Source: Paracoccaceae bacterium (GTDB taxonomy: Bacteria > Pseudomonadota > Alphaproteobacteria > Rhodobacterales > Rhodobacteraceae). Taken from it: a stretch of DNA of 64,000 bases. Below the pieces are notes generated by a model. The model did no database searches and was not told the origin of the DNA. It saw only the letters and a program-made list of their open reading frames with translations. The stretch is from positions 1 to 64,000 of the forward strand of contig JAFIEO010000044.1 of NCBI GenBank assembly GCA_020832445.1. Direction: 5' to 3'. A program made the position numbers and the translations under genes. Positions 54,053 to 63,038 of this stretch are shown here, one piece after another (positions within the stretch are counted from its first letter, which is position 1; every line of letters starts with the position of its first letter).

Positions 54053-55069
54053 ATGGCAGGCATTCTTATCATTGGTGGTTATGGCCATGTCGGGCACCAG
54101 ATTGCGGCGCAACTGCTGCGTGCAGGGCAGGCGGGTCTGCGTATCGCGGGGCGTGATGCAGGCCGGTCGGCGGCCATGGCCAGACGGCTTGGATGCGACT
54201 GGACGATCGTGGATATGGACAACCCCGCAAGCTGGGGCGCTGCCCTTGTGGGGATGGGCACGGTGCTTGTTTGCAGTGATGTCGGGACTGCGGATTTTCC
54301 GGCGCATGTGCTGGAACGAGGGCTTTTCTATATCGACATATCGGCCACAGATGCGGTTTTGCGCGGGATAGAAGCATTGGACCCGCTTGCGCGCGCGCAG
54401 GGGGGCTGCGCGGTCCTTTCGGTCGGGCTGGCGCCGGGGCTAAGCAATCTTATGGCCCGCGCCGCTGTGGCCGGGATGGCGCGGATTGATGCGGTGACAA
54501 TCGGGGTTCTGTTGGGACTTGGCGATGCGCATGGTCCCGCTGCGGTGAACTGGACGCTGGACAACATGCACCCCGTGCCGTCGGGCGCAGTGCAGATGTT
54601 GGGGTTTGGCCCACAGTCGCGCCCTGTTCCAACCATGCCTTTTGCCTTTGCCGATCAGCATGTGCTGGCGCGCCGTCAGGGCATGGCGAATGTCACCACC
54701 CGTCTGGGGTTGGATTCGCCCCTGATCACGCGTGGCGCGCTGCGCATGCTGGCACGGATGGCGGGGCGGCCATGGGTTCGCCGCCTGCTGTGCCGGAGTA
54801 TGGCCCGCTTTCGCCTTGGGTCGGACCGTGCATCGCTTGTCGTCACGGCTGCGGGCCACGGCGCTGACGGGCCGATGCATCGCCGCCTGACACTTGACGG
54901 ACGGGCGGAAGCGGCCATCACCGCACTGGTGGCTGCGCGCGTGGCGCAGATGCTGCCGGGCAAGGCCCGCCCCGGCGTCTGGCATATTGACGAGATCTGG
55001 CAGTTTTCCGATTTCGCGCCCGCCCTGACACAGGCAGGCATCACATTGGGCGGGCAGGGCAGGTCATAA
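54053..55069 (+). CDS. saccharopine-dehydrogenase-like NAD(P)-binding protein
   Basis: 338 aa from ATG 54053 (AAGGAAC upstream). It begins MAGILIIGGYGHVGHQIAAQLL, then GLRIAGRDAGRSAAMARRLG and VLVCSDVGTADFPAHVLERGLFYIDISATDAV, the Sacchrp_dh_NADP pattern, followed by GCAVLSVGLAPGLSNLMAR. Reaction unknown. Its stop overlaps the converging arginase-family gene by six bases. Confidence 0.83.
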   Translation: MAGILIIGGYGHVGHQIAAQLLRAGQAGLRIAGRDAGRSAAMARRLGCDWTIVDMDNPASWGAALVGMGTVLVCSDVGTADFPAHVLERGLFYIDISATDAVLRGIEALDPLARAQGGCAVLSVGLAPGLSNLMARAAVAGMARIDAVTIGVLLGLGDAHGPAAVNWTLDNMHPVPSGAVQMLGFGPQSRPVPTMPFAFADQHVLARRQGMANVTTRLGLDSPLITRGALRMLARMAGRPWVRRLLCRSMARFRLGSDRASLVVTAAGHGADGPMHRRLTLDGRAEAAITALVAARVAQMLPGKARPGVWHIDEIWQFSDFAPALTQAGITLGGQGRS

Positions 55070-55903
55070 CCTGCCCGATACTGGCGGCCCGTCTGCCAAT
55101 AGCGGGGCAAGCGCATCCAGCAAGGGATCAGGGGATACCGGATCGCCATTCTGAACCCATGCATTCTGAAACTCTGCAATCTCCATGCCGATAAACTGGT
55201 GCTCTGCGATCACGTCGCAGCAGGCGCGCAGATCATCCAGCGACAGCCCGTCTTCAACTGCGTAATCCGTGGGAACAATGCCCGGATTCAGCACGTCGCA
55301 ATCTAGATGCATATAGACAGCGCGGCCTGCGATTGCCGCGCGAAGTTTCGCGCCCAGGCCCTGTTGCGGTTGGATATGCGGGATGTGGGGGCGGTTGATC
55401 AGGTCTTGCTCGAAAGGGTCCAGATCGCGCTGCCCTACCAGCACAATCTGATCCATCGTCAAGCCTGCTCCCAAACCAGTGTCCCACATGCCAAGGGGTC
55501 CGGCCAGTGCCAGCCCGCCCAGATACCCTGTTGTCGTGGCGTCGGGGGTGTTCAGGTCCGCATGGGCATCAAACCAGACAATGCACGCAGACGGGTGGTG
55601 CCTTGCAACAGCGGGCAGCGTTGCCAAAGATGTGGCACAACGGCTAGTCGCAGCAATGGAAACTGACGGGCGCGACACAACCGCGTCAATCCGTGTTTGC
55701 AGGCGCCGCAGGGCGGGCAGCGCCGCATCCAGTTCTTCGCGCCATCCTGTGTTCAGGGCCGGTTCAGGAGTGCCGACAACACATGGCGCAACACCTGTCC
55801 GGCGCGCAAGGGCGTGCCCGATTGCACGGGCACCGGGCATTGCCAGATCATTGTGATCGCCCGCCCGCCCCTGAAACACCGTGTATTCCCTGCGCTTTGA
55901 CAC
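55064..55903 (-). CDS. arginase-family protein with atypical first metal motif
   Basis: 279 aa from a GTG at 55903 behind GAGGGAAGC. Metal ligands present: VWFDAHADLNTPD (D-x-H-x-D) and YMHLDCDVLNPG (D-x-D), with the Glu element GMEIAEF. The G-G-D-H-S motif that supplies the first His reads AATSRCATS, so that His is replaced. This is close to the arginase-like subgroup with Cys there. It may use one metal or an altered site. Substrate unknown; ureohydrolase activity not assured. Confidence 0.8.
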   Translation of the reverse strand: MSKRREYTVFQGRAGDHNDLAMPGARAIGHALARRTGVAPCVVGTPEPALNTGWREELDAALPALRRLQTRIDAVVSRPSVSIAATSRCATSLATLPAVARHHPSACIVWFDAHADLNTPDATTTGYLGGLALAGPLGMWDTGLGAGLTMDQIVLVGQRDLDPFEQDLINRPHIPHIQPQQGLGAKLRAAIAGRAVYMHLDCDVLNPGIVPTDYAVEDGLSLDDLRACCDVIAEHQFIGMEIAEFQNAWVQNGDPVSPDPLLDALAPLLADGPPVSGRL

Positions 55904-56036
55904 TTGCTTCCCTCGTCAGATTATATGTCGGTGCGCGGATGCAAAACGCAACCGCCGGTTGGCGCACATGCGTGGCCCATGCCCTGTGGAAACTACCATG
56001 AACCGCGCCCAAGGGCGAGGGCTGCGCAGGCGACTG

Positions 56037-57392
56037 TCATTGGCGGGTTGCTGACAGGTCCTTGCCAGTTATCGGCTGGCCGCGCTTCAATGCCTTGCGC
56101 AGCGCATATACGCGGTCTTCGTCCAGGGTTGCGCCGCAATCGCGACACGCATCGCGAAGAAGCGCCATCTGGTCGCGGTGTATGCGCGCGCCGATCACGC
56201 ATGACACCGTCAACAGGTCCAGAATACGGGTCCGGCCTGCGGTGTCCAGCCTGGCCAGATGGCCGCGCATGCCGGACCAGTCTGGCGTCAGGTCCGTGTG
56301 GTGATCAAGTGCGCTGCGCAAGCGGGTGATCAGATAGATATGATTGGGATGGGCGTCGCGCCCACGGATCAGCATTTCGCCCGCTGCATGCAGCGACACG
56401 TCTTTTTCAGTATCGCCCAGATCGTCTGTGTTCCGGAAATGCGCGGCAATCAGGTTGTCTGCGGCAAACGGGCCAAGGGTGCGCACCCGCGCTTCTGTCA
56501 TGATGCGCCAGATGATATAGGCATTCCATGCTGCATATAACGGCCCGGCAAACAGCGGAACCATGCCGCGGATCGCCATGCGCGCGGCCACGCGGCGCAG
56601 AAACACCCGCAGAATGAAACTGCTGACACCGACTTTCAGCTTATAGGCGATATTCCTCGCCATAAGTTTCCAGCTAGACACATACGCATAGGGGTCAATC
56701 CCGTAGATAAGGATCTGCGGGCTGGGAAACTCCAGCGCGGTGCGCGCAAGGCTGTGGGCAAAAAGCCGGTCTTCGCGGCCCCCTGCCAGCGCAAGGCCCG
56801 AATGCTGCGTCACGCGCGCGATCCCGCCCAGTGCCAGCGCATACAGCAATGCAATTTCTATCGCGCTGATCACACCTACGAAAATATAAAAGACAGACCA
56901 ATAGGGAAGGGTCGCTTGCCATCCGGCATCGTCCATTCCGTCCAATATGCTTTGGCGCATCCAGATCTCGGCGCCGCCGATCAGCCCGCCCGAAATGATG
57001 CCCGCCAGCGCCGACAGGCTGATGACCCATGTGCTGACGCGGTTGATCGACTGAACGCATGCGCGCGACGGGGGCGCGTTTGTTGCGCAGTATGCGCCGC
57101 GCTGCGCCAGATAGGCGGCAAACCTGCGCTCCAGAATGTTGGGCTGGGGCGAATATATGTCTGCCGCCGGCACTGTCGCCACGGGTTTATTTTTGTCCAG
57201 ATGGGGGCGGTGCGTCACCTTGACGCCCCGCTTGCCGGATAGGGCAAGACCCTGTTGCGCACCCGCGCGCGTTTGGTCCAATGCGTGTATATCATCACAC
57301 GCAACGTTTCCGGCGTCTTCCCGTTCCCCGCGAAGTGTGAAGCAAAGGCAATACAGGCGATGCTTGCCAACACATGTGAGAGGTGCTAACAT
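56037..57392 (-). CDS. large membrane protein, LBF_2804-like
   Basis: 451 aa from ATG 57392; the true start could be further in, since the first ~95 residues look poorly conserved. Helices: VISLSALAGIISGGLIGGAEIWM, VFYIFVGVISAIEIALLYALALGGIA; then GIDPYAYVSSWKLMARNIAYKLKVGVSSFILRVFLRR, RMAIRGMVPLFAGPLYAAWNAYI and a C-terminal acid-rich soluble part. Resembles the uncharacterised LBF_2804 family. Divergent from a TetR gene with a 20-bp palindrome between. Confidence 0.65.
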   Translation of the reverse strand: MLAPLTCVGKHRLYCLCFTLRGEREDAGNVACDDIHALDQTRAGAQQGLALSGKRGVKVTHRPHLDKNKPVATVPAADIYSPQPNILERRFAAYLAQRGAYCATNAPPSRACVQSINRVSTWVISLSALAGIISGGLIGGAEIWMRQSILDGMDDAGWQATLPYWSVFYIFVGVISAIEIALLYALALGGIARVTQHSGLALAGGREDRLFAHSLARTALEFPSPQILIYGIDPYAYVSSWKLMARNIAYKLKVGVSSFILRVFLRRVAARMAIRGMVPLFAGPLYAAWNAYIIWRIMTEARVRTLGPFAADNLIAAHFRNTDDLGDTEKDVSLHAAGEMLIRGRDAHPNHIYLITRLRSALDHHTDLTPDWSGMRGHLARLDTAGRTRILDLLTVSCVIGARIHRDQMALLRDACRDCGATLDEDRVYALRKALKRGQPITGKDLSATRQ

Positions 57393-57402
57393 TTTCAACG
57401 GT

Positions 57403-57422
57403 GGAAATGCATCTGCATTTCC
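57403..57422. promoter_or_regulatory. perfect palindrome, probable TetR operator
   Basis: GGAAATGCA-TC-TGCATTTCC: nine-base arms with a 2-base spacer, sitting in the gap between the divergent membrane protein and TetR genes. Confidence 0.75.
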
Positions 57423-57441
57423 CTAAGCTGAAAGCCCGAAT

Positions 57442-58092
57442 TTGTTATCTGTCGAAACTTCCGTCAACGATCCATTGCCAGAGGTGACGCCGAAGGCTGC
57501 CTATCACCACGGCGACCTTCGCGCGCAACTGATCGCAGCAGTGCGCGCGCTTGTCGAAGCGCACGGCCCCGACGGGTTTTCGGTGGCCGAAGCGGCGCGT
57601 CGCGCGGGTGTCAGTTCAGCCGCCCCCTACAAGCATTTCAAGGACCGCCATGAGATATTGCGCGGCGTGGTCAGTGAAGCCATGGACCGGTTGCGCACCG
57701 CCATGCAGGCCGGGGCCGCAGCACATGCGCCCGCCTCGTTAGAGGCTGTGGCGGCTGTCGGGCAGGCTTATGTCAGTTTTGCAAGGGCCGAACCCGGCGT
57801 ATTCCGGTTGATGTTCGGCCTGACCGAAGGGCACGAGAATGACCCTGACCTGCTGGCGAAGGGCGAAAGCTGCTTTGGCGTGGTTGTTCACGCGGTTGCC
57901 GCCTGTCTGGAACTGCCGCCCAACGACCCGGATACCCAGCGCCGCGCCTATATGCTGTGGTCGTCGGTGCACGGGCATTCGTTTTTGCACATCGACATGA
58001 AGACCAAGATCGCAACAGCCGAAATTGATGACTGGATGTATCTTATGGAAATCAGCCGTGCGATTCTTGTTCCGGCGGCCAAGTCACAATGA
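57442..58092 (+). CDS. TetR/AcrR-family regulator (WHG-type)
   Basis: 216 aa from a TTG; GTG at 57484 is another possible start. HTH: LVEAHGPDGFSVAEAARRAGVSSAAPYKHFKDRHEIL. C-terminal WHG-type domain: YVSFARAEPGVFRLMFGLTEGH and LWSSVHGHSFLHIDM. Probably represses the divergent membrane protein and itself through the palindrome at 57403-57422. The stop overlaps the next frame. Confidence 0.87.
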   Translation: MLSVETSVNDPLPEVTPKAAYHHGDLRAQLIAAVRALVEAHGPDGFSVAEAARRAGVSSAAPYKHFKDRHEILRGVVSEAMDRLRTAMQAGAAAHAPASLEAVAAVGQAYVSFARAEPGVFRLMFGLTEGHENDPDLLAKGESCFGVVVHAVAACLELPPNDPDTQRRAYMLWSSVHGHSFLHIDMKTKIATAEIDDWMYLMEISRAILVPAAKSQ

Positions 58093-58157
58093 TGGGGCAA
58101 TGCTGGATTCTTGGCGACAGGTCAAAGACCAGGGCAAGCGAAGCGCAGGAACTGCAT

Positions 58158-58730
58158 ATGCGGCCGGTTCAGGACATTCTGAACCGTATCCGCGGCGCAA
58201 TTACCGGCCCGACCGTGACAATCGACACGATTGTGCGGGCCATGGACCCGGCATTGCAGCCCGTGCTGCTGCTGTTGCCCGCGCTGATCCTTGTGACACC
58301 GCTAAGCGGCATACCCGGCCTGTCATCGCTTGGGGGCCTGACGATTGCCCTGGTTGCATTGCAGATTCTGCTGGCGCGCCCGACGATATGGCTGCCAGCA
58401 TTCGTGCTGCGTCGGCAGTTGTCTGCGGACCGGCTGGGGCAGGCGCTTGTCGGGCTTGATCGCGCGGCCCGTTTTATCGACCGCAGGTCTGTCGCGCGGG
58501 TGGACTGGTTTTTCGCATTTCCGGGCAGGCAACTGGCGCTTGCCACATGCGTGTCATGCGGGCTGGCAATGCCCTTTCTGGAACTGGTTCCTTTTTCCGC
58601 GACCACACTTGCTTTGGTTGTGACAGTCCTGTCTGCGGCGCTTCTGGTGCGGGATGGTCTGCTGGCTGCGTTCGGGCTGGGTGGTTTCGCGTTGGCGATC
58701 CTGATCATCACGAAGCTCGCGATATCTTGA
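58158..58730 (+). CDS. exoD: ExoD-family exopolysaccharide synthesis protein
   Basis: 190 aa from ATG 58158 (AGGA seven bases before). A start at 58089 overlapping the TetR stop would add 23 residues of unusual composition. Features: LLLLPALILVTPLSGIPGLSSLGGL, RLGQALVGLDRAARFIDRRSVARVDWF and PGRQLALATCVSCGLAMPFLELVPFSATTLAL. About five membrane segments. ExoD proteins affect exopolysaccharide production and alkali tolerance in rhizobia. Confidence 0.85.
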   Translation: MRPVQDILNRIRGAITGPTVTIDTIVRAMDPALQPVLLLLPALILVTPLSGIPGLSSLGGLTIALVALQILLARPTIWLPAFVLRRQLSADRLGQALVGLDRAARFIDRRSVARVDWFFAFPGRQLALATCVSCGLAMPFLELVPFSATTLALVVTVLSAALLVRDGLLAAFGLGGFALAILIITKLAIS

Positions 58731-58956
58731 TGGCCATGCGCGTGCGGCCTTTTCATTGCCTTGCGCATGTGTCCGAATGGATAAGGCCTGCGATCCGAAT
58801 TGGTGTGGTCGCCGCGCACGCGCGCACCCCTGCCCGCAGTGGCAGCAATTGCCATCATGAATTTGATGCGGGCACCGGTTGCAATGGGTCTGGTTCATCT
58901 GCGTCTGTCGGGGAATTTTTGTTTGGCTTTCCGGTCGAACCCAATCATACAGAGCC

Positions 58957-59868
58957 ATGCTCTCAAAGTCGCTGAAATCAGTTCTGCATCATGCAAGATA
59001 CTTTCCATTGTGGTCCGCGCTTACGGTTCTGCGCTGGCGCTCCTTTGACTCGCGCTCGCGCGGGTTGGGAACAACATTTGCAATGATCATGCGCTGGTTT
59101 CCGCCCGCCAGATGGCGGTTTGACCGTGAAGCCAGACGTGTTTTCCCCAATATGAAACGCAGCGCGCGCGCAAAGCTTGGTCAGGATATGGGCAGGCATA
59201 TGGGGCGAACGCTGTTCGAGATATATCACGACGCTGAATTTCAGACCCAGCACCATAAATTCAAGGCCTCCGGCCCCGGTCTTGACGCCTTGAAAGAGGC
59301 GCAGGCCATGGGCAAAGGGGCCATTATTGTGTCTGGCCATTTCGGGCAATGGGAAGCTGTGCGTGCCGTCGTTAAAATGAACGGGCTTGAAAGTGGCGCA
59401 GTCTATCGCCCCAACAAGAACCGCCATTATGAACGCAGGATCCGCACTGGCATTGAAGCAGGCGGCACGCCGATTCTGGCAACCGGTCGCGTCGGGACCA
59501 GGGCGCTTGTGCGTCATCTTCGTGGGGGTGGAATTGTGTCGATTCTGCTGGATGAAAAATATGTAGAAGGTGTCTGGCTGCCTTTCCTTGGGCATGATGC
59601 CCTTACATCGCTGTCTGCGGCCCAACTGGCGCTGAAATACGACCTGCCCATGATCCCCGCATATGGCATTCGCATTGACGACGGAAATGCATTCAGTGTC
59701 GAATTCGAAGCCCCGATCCCGCATACCGACAGCATTACCATGACGCGTGCGTTCAATGACAGCCTGTCGGCGCGGATACTGGAAAACCCCGCCCAATGGT
59801 ATTGGATGCTAAGGCGGTGGGGCAGCGTCGGCGCATCGTCACGCGCCAGCGAAAGCACCGAGCTGTAA
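58957..59868 (+). CDS. LpxL/HtrB-type lysophospholipid or lipid A acyltransferase
   Basis: 303 aa from ATG 58957. Catalytic motif IIVSGHFGQWEAVRAVV (H-x4-E, the HxxxxD/E of the LpxL/HtrB family), GAVYRPNKNRHYERRIR, GGIVSILLDEKYVEG, PFLGHDALTSLSAAQLALKYDLPMIPAYG. It transfers a fatty acyl chain, probably to lipid A, on the inner face of the inner membrane. The 226 bp before it hold no gene. Confidence 0.87.
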   Translation: MLSKSLKSVLHHARYFPLWSALTVLRWRSFDSRSRGLGTTFAMIMRWFPPARWRFDREARRVFPNMKRSARAKLGQDMGRHMGRTLFEIYHDAEFQTQHHKFKASGPGLDALKEAQAMGKGAIIVSGHFGQWEAVRAVVKMNGLESGAVYRPNKNRHYERRIRTGIEAGGTPILATGRVGTRALVRHLRGGGIVSILLDEKYVEGVWLPFLGHDALTSLSAAQLALKYDLPMIPAYGIRIDDGNAFSVEFEAPIPHTDSITMTRAFNDSLSARILENPAQWYWMLRRWGSVGASSRASESTEL

Positions 59869-59947
59869 GTGCATCGCCATGAATGGCGGGGCAGGGCACG
59901 CTGACGCTTGCGTCAAGGCCAAGCGCCAGACGGGATTTCCCGTGCTT

Positions 59948-60739
59948 TCAGGGCTTGTGCCCATATCCCATTTGTCTGGAAATACCCTGCGCCGTGACCT
60001 GTAGCGTTGTGCCCAGCATATCGATCACGTCTGGTGTGGCTTCCTGCCGCGTCAGCGATACGGCGATGCCCGCAACGGCTGCGTTTGTATGATCACGCAG
60101 AATAGCACCCAGACAAATCATTCCTTGTCGCACCTGTCCATTATCAATTGAAAAGCCGCGTTCGCGAACCGCCTCCAGCTCGTTTAGCAACTCTGGCACA
60201 TTGCGCAGGCTGTGCTCTGTCAGGGGTTGGGGGAAGTGGCTATCGAACCGGCGGCAAATCTCTTGATCGGATTGCGATGCAAGTTGCGCCAATCCGGTCG
60301 CAGTAAAGGGGGCGGGCAGCCGCATGCCGATACGAAACGTCACCCCAAGCGGCTGATTCGCCTGTGCGCAGGCAATATAGACCACCTCATCATGTTCAAG
60401 CACCGTCATTGTGACCGTGAACCGGGCCAGTTCACGGTTCTGTGCAAAATAGGCGTTGAAGCTTGTCACAAGATCGGTTTGCGACAAAAACCCCTGCGCC
60501 CATCGCAGCGGATGCGACCCGATACGAAAGCCCCCGCCCGGAACCCGCTGGACAAGCCCGATGTCTTCCATAGCGAGGATAAGGCCATGTGACGTGCTTT
60601 TGGGCAGCCCAAGCGCGCGCGAAATTTCGGCCATGCTTAGGGCTGTTCCCGTGTCTGCAAGATGGTCGAGGATTGCAACGGCACGACGCAGCGCGGGGGC
60701 ATTGGTGGCCCCTGAAGACGCGGGAACTGATGGCGGCAT
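59948..60739 (-). CDS. IclR-family regulator (BlcR/AttJ-like)
   Basis: 263 aa from ATG 60739. HTH: APALRRAVAILDHLADTGTALSMAEISRALGLPKSTSHGLILAME. Effector domain: RELARFTVTMTVLEHDEVVYIACAQANQPLGVTFRIGMRLPAPFTATGLAQLA and GFSIDNGQVRQGMICLGAILRD. In Agrobacterium an IclR-type repressor (BlcR/AttJ) controls the lactone genes blcABC; here the divergent genes are a matching alcohol dehydrogenase and lactonase, so the same role is likely. Confidence 0.88.
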   Translation of the reverse strand: MPPSVPASSGATNAPALRRAVAILDHLADTGTALSMAEISRALGLPKSTSHGLILAMEDIGLVQRVPGGGFRIGSHPLRWAQGFLSQTDLVTSFNAYFAQNRELARFTVTMTVLEHDEVVYIACAQANQPLGVTFRIGMRLPAPFTATGLAQLASQSDQEICRRFDSHFPQPLTEHSLRNVPELLNELEAVRERGFSIDNGQVRQGMICLGAILRDHTNAAVAGIAVSLTRQEATPDVIDMLGTTLQVTAQGISRQMGYGHKP

Positions 60740-61024
60740 GGGGACTCCAGCTTGACATGACCAAATTATCCTTCTTAGTATGTACAAAATACGGAACATA
60801 AGTTCAATATACTGAACTGCATTCAAGGGGGGGAATATGTTCAGGCTGATTGACCCTGCCATGCCGAAGCTGGATGCCCTGCGGAGCGGCGCCAAGACCA
60901 CATCTGTAGGGCGGCGCTGTGCATGACATTTTTGAACTGACCATCCTGACGGATATTGCGCAACCGCGAAGCCGCGCCGCAGGTTCCGTGTCCGCACAAT
61001 AACGCGCATCAAGGAGAAGACATA
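60740..61024. promoter_or_regulatory. operator/promoter region of the lactone locus
   Basis: Two inverted repeats are adjacent: TATGT-n12-ACATA at 60779-60800, and AGTTCA-n6-TGAACT at 60801-60818. They suit an IclR dimer or tetramer and lie between the divergent genes. A strong SD (AAGGGGGGGAAT) then precedes an ATG at 60837 opening a 29-codon frame. Confidence 0.6.
60837..60926 (+). CDS. possible 29-aa leader peptide
   Basis: Starts MFRLIDPAMPKLDALRSG and stops at 60926. It has one of the best Shine-Dalgarno sequences of the region (GGGGGGGAAT) but no recognisable content. It could be a regulatory leader upstream of the alcohol dehydrogenase or chance. Confidence 0.2.
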   Translation: MFRLIDPAMPKLDALRSGAKTTSVGRRCA

Positions 61025-62185
61025 ATGACCATGACCCCCTTCAGTTTCACGACGACGCCCCAAATTCATGTAGAATGGGCCGGTTCCAAGCGGTTGGGTG
61101 AATTGCTTGCCGACCGTTTCGACGGGCGCAACGCATTGCTGGTGACCGACAAGGGGTTGATATCGGCCGGGCTGATCGACCCTGTGCAGGCATCGCTTGA
61201 AGCTGCGGGCTTTAGCGTCAGTATATTCAGCGATGTGGTCGCAGACCCGCCTGAAAAAATTGTCGCGGCCTGCGCCGAAACCGGCCGTGCCATTGGGGCC
61301 GATATTGTAATCGGGCTTGGGGGCGGGTCGTCTTTGGACATTGCAAAAATGGCCGCCGTGCTGGCGCGATCTGATCAGGCGCTGTCCGATATGTATGGTA
61401 TTGGCAATGTCACCGGCGCGCGCATCCCGATGGCGCTGATCCCCACCACCGCCGGAACAGGGTCCGAGGTGACCAATATTTCCATCATCACAACCGGCGA
61501 GACGACAAAGATGGGCGTTGTCTCTAACCAGCTATATGCGGATTTTGTGCTGCTGGATGCAGAACTGACCATCGGCCTGCCGGCAGTGCACACTGCGGCG
61601 ACCGGCATTGACGCTATGGTCCACGCGATCGAGGCTTATACGTCAAAGTTCAAGAAGAACCCCCTTTCTGATGCGCTGGCCAGAGAGGCGATGCGGCTGC
61701 TGTCGGCCAATCTGGTCACGGCGTGCAAGGACGGCAGCAACCGGGAAGCCCGTGAAAAGATGCTGCTGGGGGCCATGCTGGCCGGGCAGGCCTTTTCGAA
61801 TTCGCCTGTGGCGGCCGTTCACGCGCTGGCCTATCCGCTTGGCGGGCACTACCACCTGCCACATGGGCTGACCAACGCGCTGATGCTGGGGCCGGTGCTG
61901 CGCTACAATGCCAAAGTTGCGGCACCGTTATACGCGGAACTGGCAGATGTTATTGGCGCGCCCGGATCGGGTGACGCACAAGCGCGATCAGGGCAGTTCG
62001 TTACCTTCATGCAGGCGTTGATGGATGAAAGCGGTGCACCGCGGCGCCTGCGCGACGTCGGTGTAACGGATAACAGCCTTGCTATGCTTGCACGCGACGC
62101 AATGAAGCAGACGCGGCTTTTGGTTAACAACCCTGTCGAGGTGACGGAAGAGGACGCGCTTGAACTCTATCGCGAAGCTTACTGA
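61025..62185 (+). CDS. iron-containing alcohol dehydrogenase (BlcB/AttL-like)
   Basis: 386 aa from ATG 61025 (AAGGAGAAG upstream). NAD motif GLGGGSSLDIAKMAAVL (about 97-113), PTTAGTGSEVTNISII, metal ligands in AATGIDAMVHAIEAY (Asp, His) and AYPLGGHYHLPHGLTNAL (two His). The neighbour lactonase and divergent IclR gene suggest a 4-hydroxybutyrate dehydrogenase giving succinic semialdehyde, as AttL/BlcB. That assignment is contextual; the family alone does not fix the substrate. Confidence 0.88.
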   Translation: MTMTPFSFTTTPQIHVEWAGSKRLGELLADRFDGRNALLVTDKGLISAGLIDPVQASLEAAGFSVSIFSDVVADPPEKIVAACAETGRAIGADIVIGLGGGSSLDIAKMAAVLARSDQALSDMYGIGNVTGARIPMALIPTTAGTGSEVTNISIITTGETTKMGVVSNQLYADFVLLDAELTIGLPAVHTAATGIDAMVHAIEAYTSKFKKNPLSDALAREAMRLLSANLVTACKDGSNREAREKMLLGAMLAGQAFSNSPVAAVHALAYPLGGHYHLPHGLTNALMLGPVLRYNAKVAAPLYAELADVIGAPGSGDAQARSGQFVTFMQALMDESGAPRRLRDVGVTDNSLAMLARDAMKQTRLLVNNPVEVTEEDALELYREAY

Positions 62186-62242
62186 GGGGTGGTGCCTTCG
62201 GGCACCGATACATTCTGAAATGGTCAAACTTGAGGAGGCACC

Positions 62243-63034
62243 ATGACTGATATTCGCCTGTATATGCTGCAAAGCGGCTCGTTGAAATGCAAGGTTCACA
62301 ACATCAAAATGAACGAAGGCGCCGGGGCCGATTATGAAATACCTGTGCCCTATTACCTGATCACCCATCCAAAGGGGCACACGATCATTGATGGCGGGAA
62401 CGCGGTAGAAGTTGCCACCGATCCGCGTGGCCATTGGGGCGGGATCTGCGATGTCTATAAGCCGGTGATGGACCCATCAGAGGGGTGCGTTGCGCAGCTG
62501 GAAAAGCTGGGCATCAAGCCCGAAGACGTGAAATATGTGGTTCAGTCACATCTGCACCTTGACCACACTGGCGCTGTGGGCCGTTTCCCGAATGCCACCC
62601 ATATCGTGCAGCGCACGGAATACGAATACGCCTACACCCCCGACTGGTTCGCGGCGGGCGGCTATATCCGCAAGGATTTCGACAAGCCCGGTCTGAAATG
62701 GCAGTTCCTGAACGGAACCGAAGATGATTTCTATGACGTCTATGGTGATGGCACGCTGACCACGGTTTTCACCCCCGGCCATGCGCCCGGTCATCAATCC
62801 TTGCTGGTCCGGCTGCCCCAAAGTGGTCCCATCCTGCTGGCGGTTGATGCTGCCTATACGACAGACCACTGGGAAGAAAAATCCCTGCCGGGCTTTCTTG
62901 CATCGACGACGGATACTGTGCGTTCCGTGCAAAAGATGCGTGCTTTGGCCGAAAAGACCGGTGCGATGGTCGTCACGGGCCATGACCCGGATGCATGGAC
63001 GCAGTTCAAGAAGGCCCCCGATTTCTATGCCTGA
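62243..63034 (+). CDS. AttM/BlcC-type lactonase (metallo-beta-lactamase fold)
   Basis: 263 aa, close to AttM. Zinc motifs: VQSHLHLDHTGAVG (H-x-H-x-D-H), TPGHAPGHQSLL, LLAVDAAYT and VVTGHDPDAW. MDPSEGCVAQLEKLGIKPEDV is typical of AHL lactonases. It opens gamma-butyrolactone and possibly acyl-homoserine lactones, cytoplasmic. GAGGAGG precedes the ATG, 57 bp after the dehydrogenase. Confidence 0.87.
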   Translation: MTDIRLYMLQSGSLKCKVHNIKMNEGAGADYEIPVPYYLITHPKGHTIIDGGNAVEVATDPRGHWGGICDVYKPVMDPSEGCVAQLEKLGIKPEDVKYVVQSHLHLDHTGAVGRFPNATHIVQRTEYEYAYTPDWFAAGGYIRKDFDKPGLKWQFLNGTEDDFYDVYGDGTLTTVFTPGHAPGHQSLLVRLPQSGPILLAVDAAYTTDHWEEKSLPGFLASTTDTVRSVQKMRALAEKTGAMVVTGHDPDAWTQFKKAPDFYA

Positions 63035-63038
63035 AACC

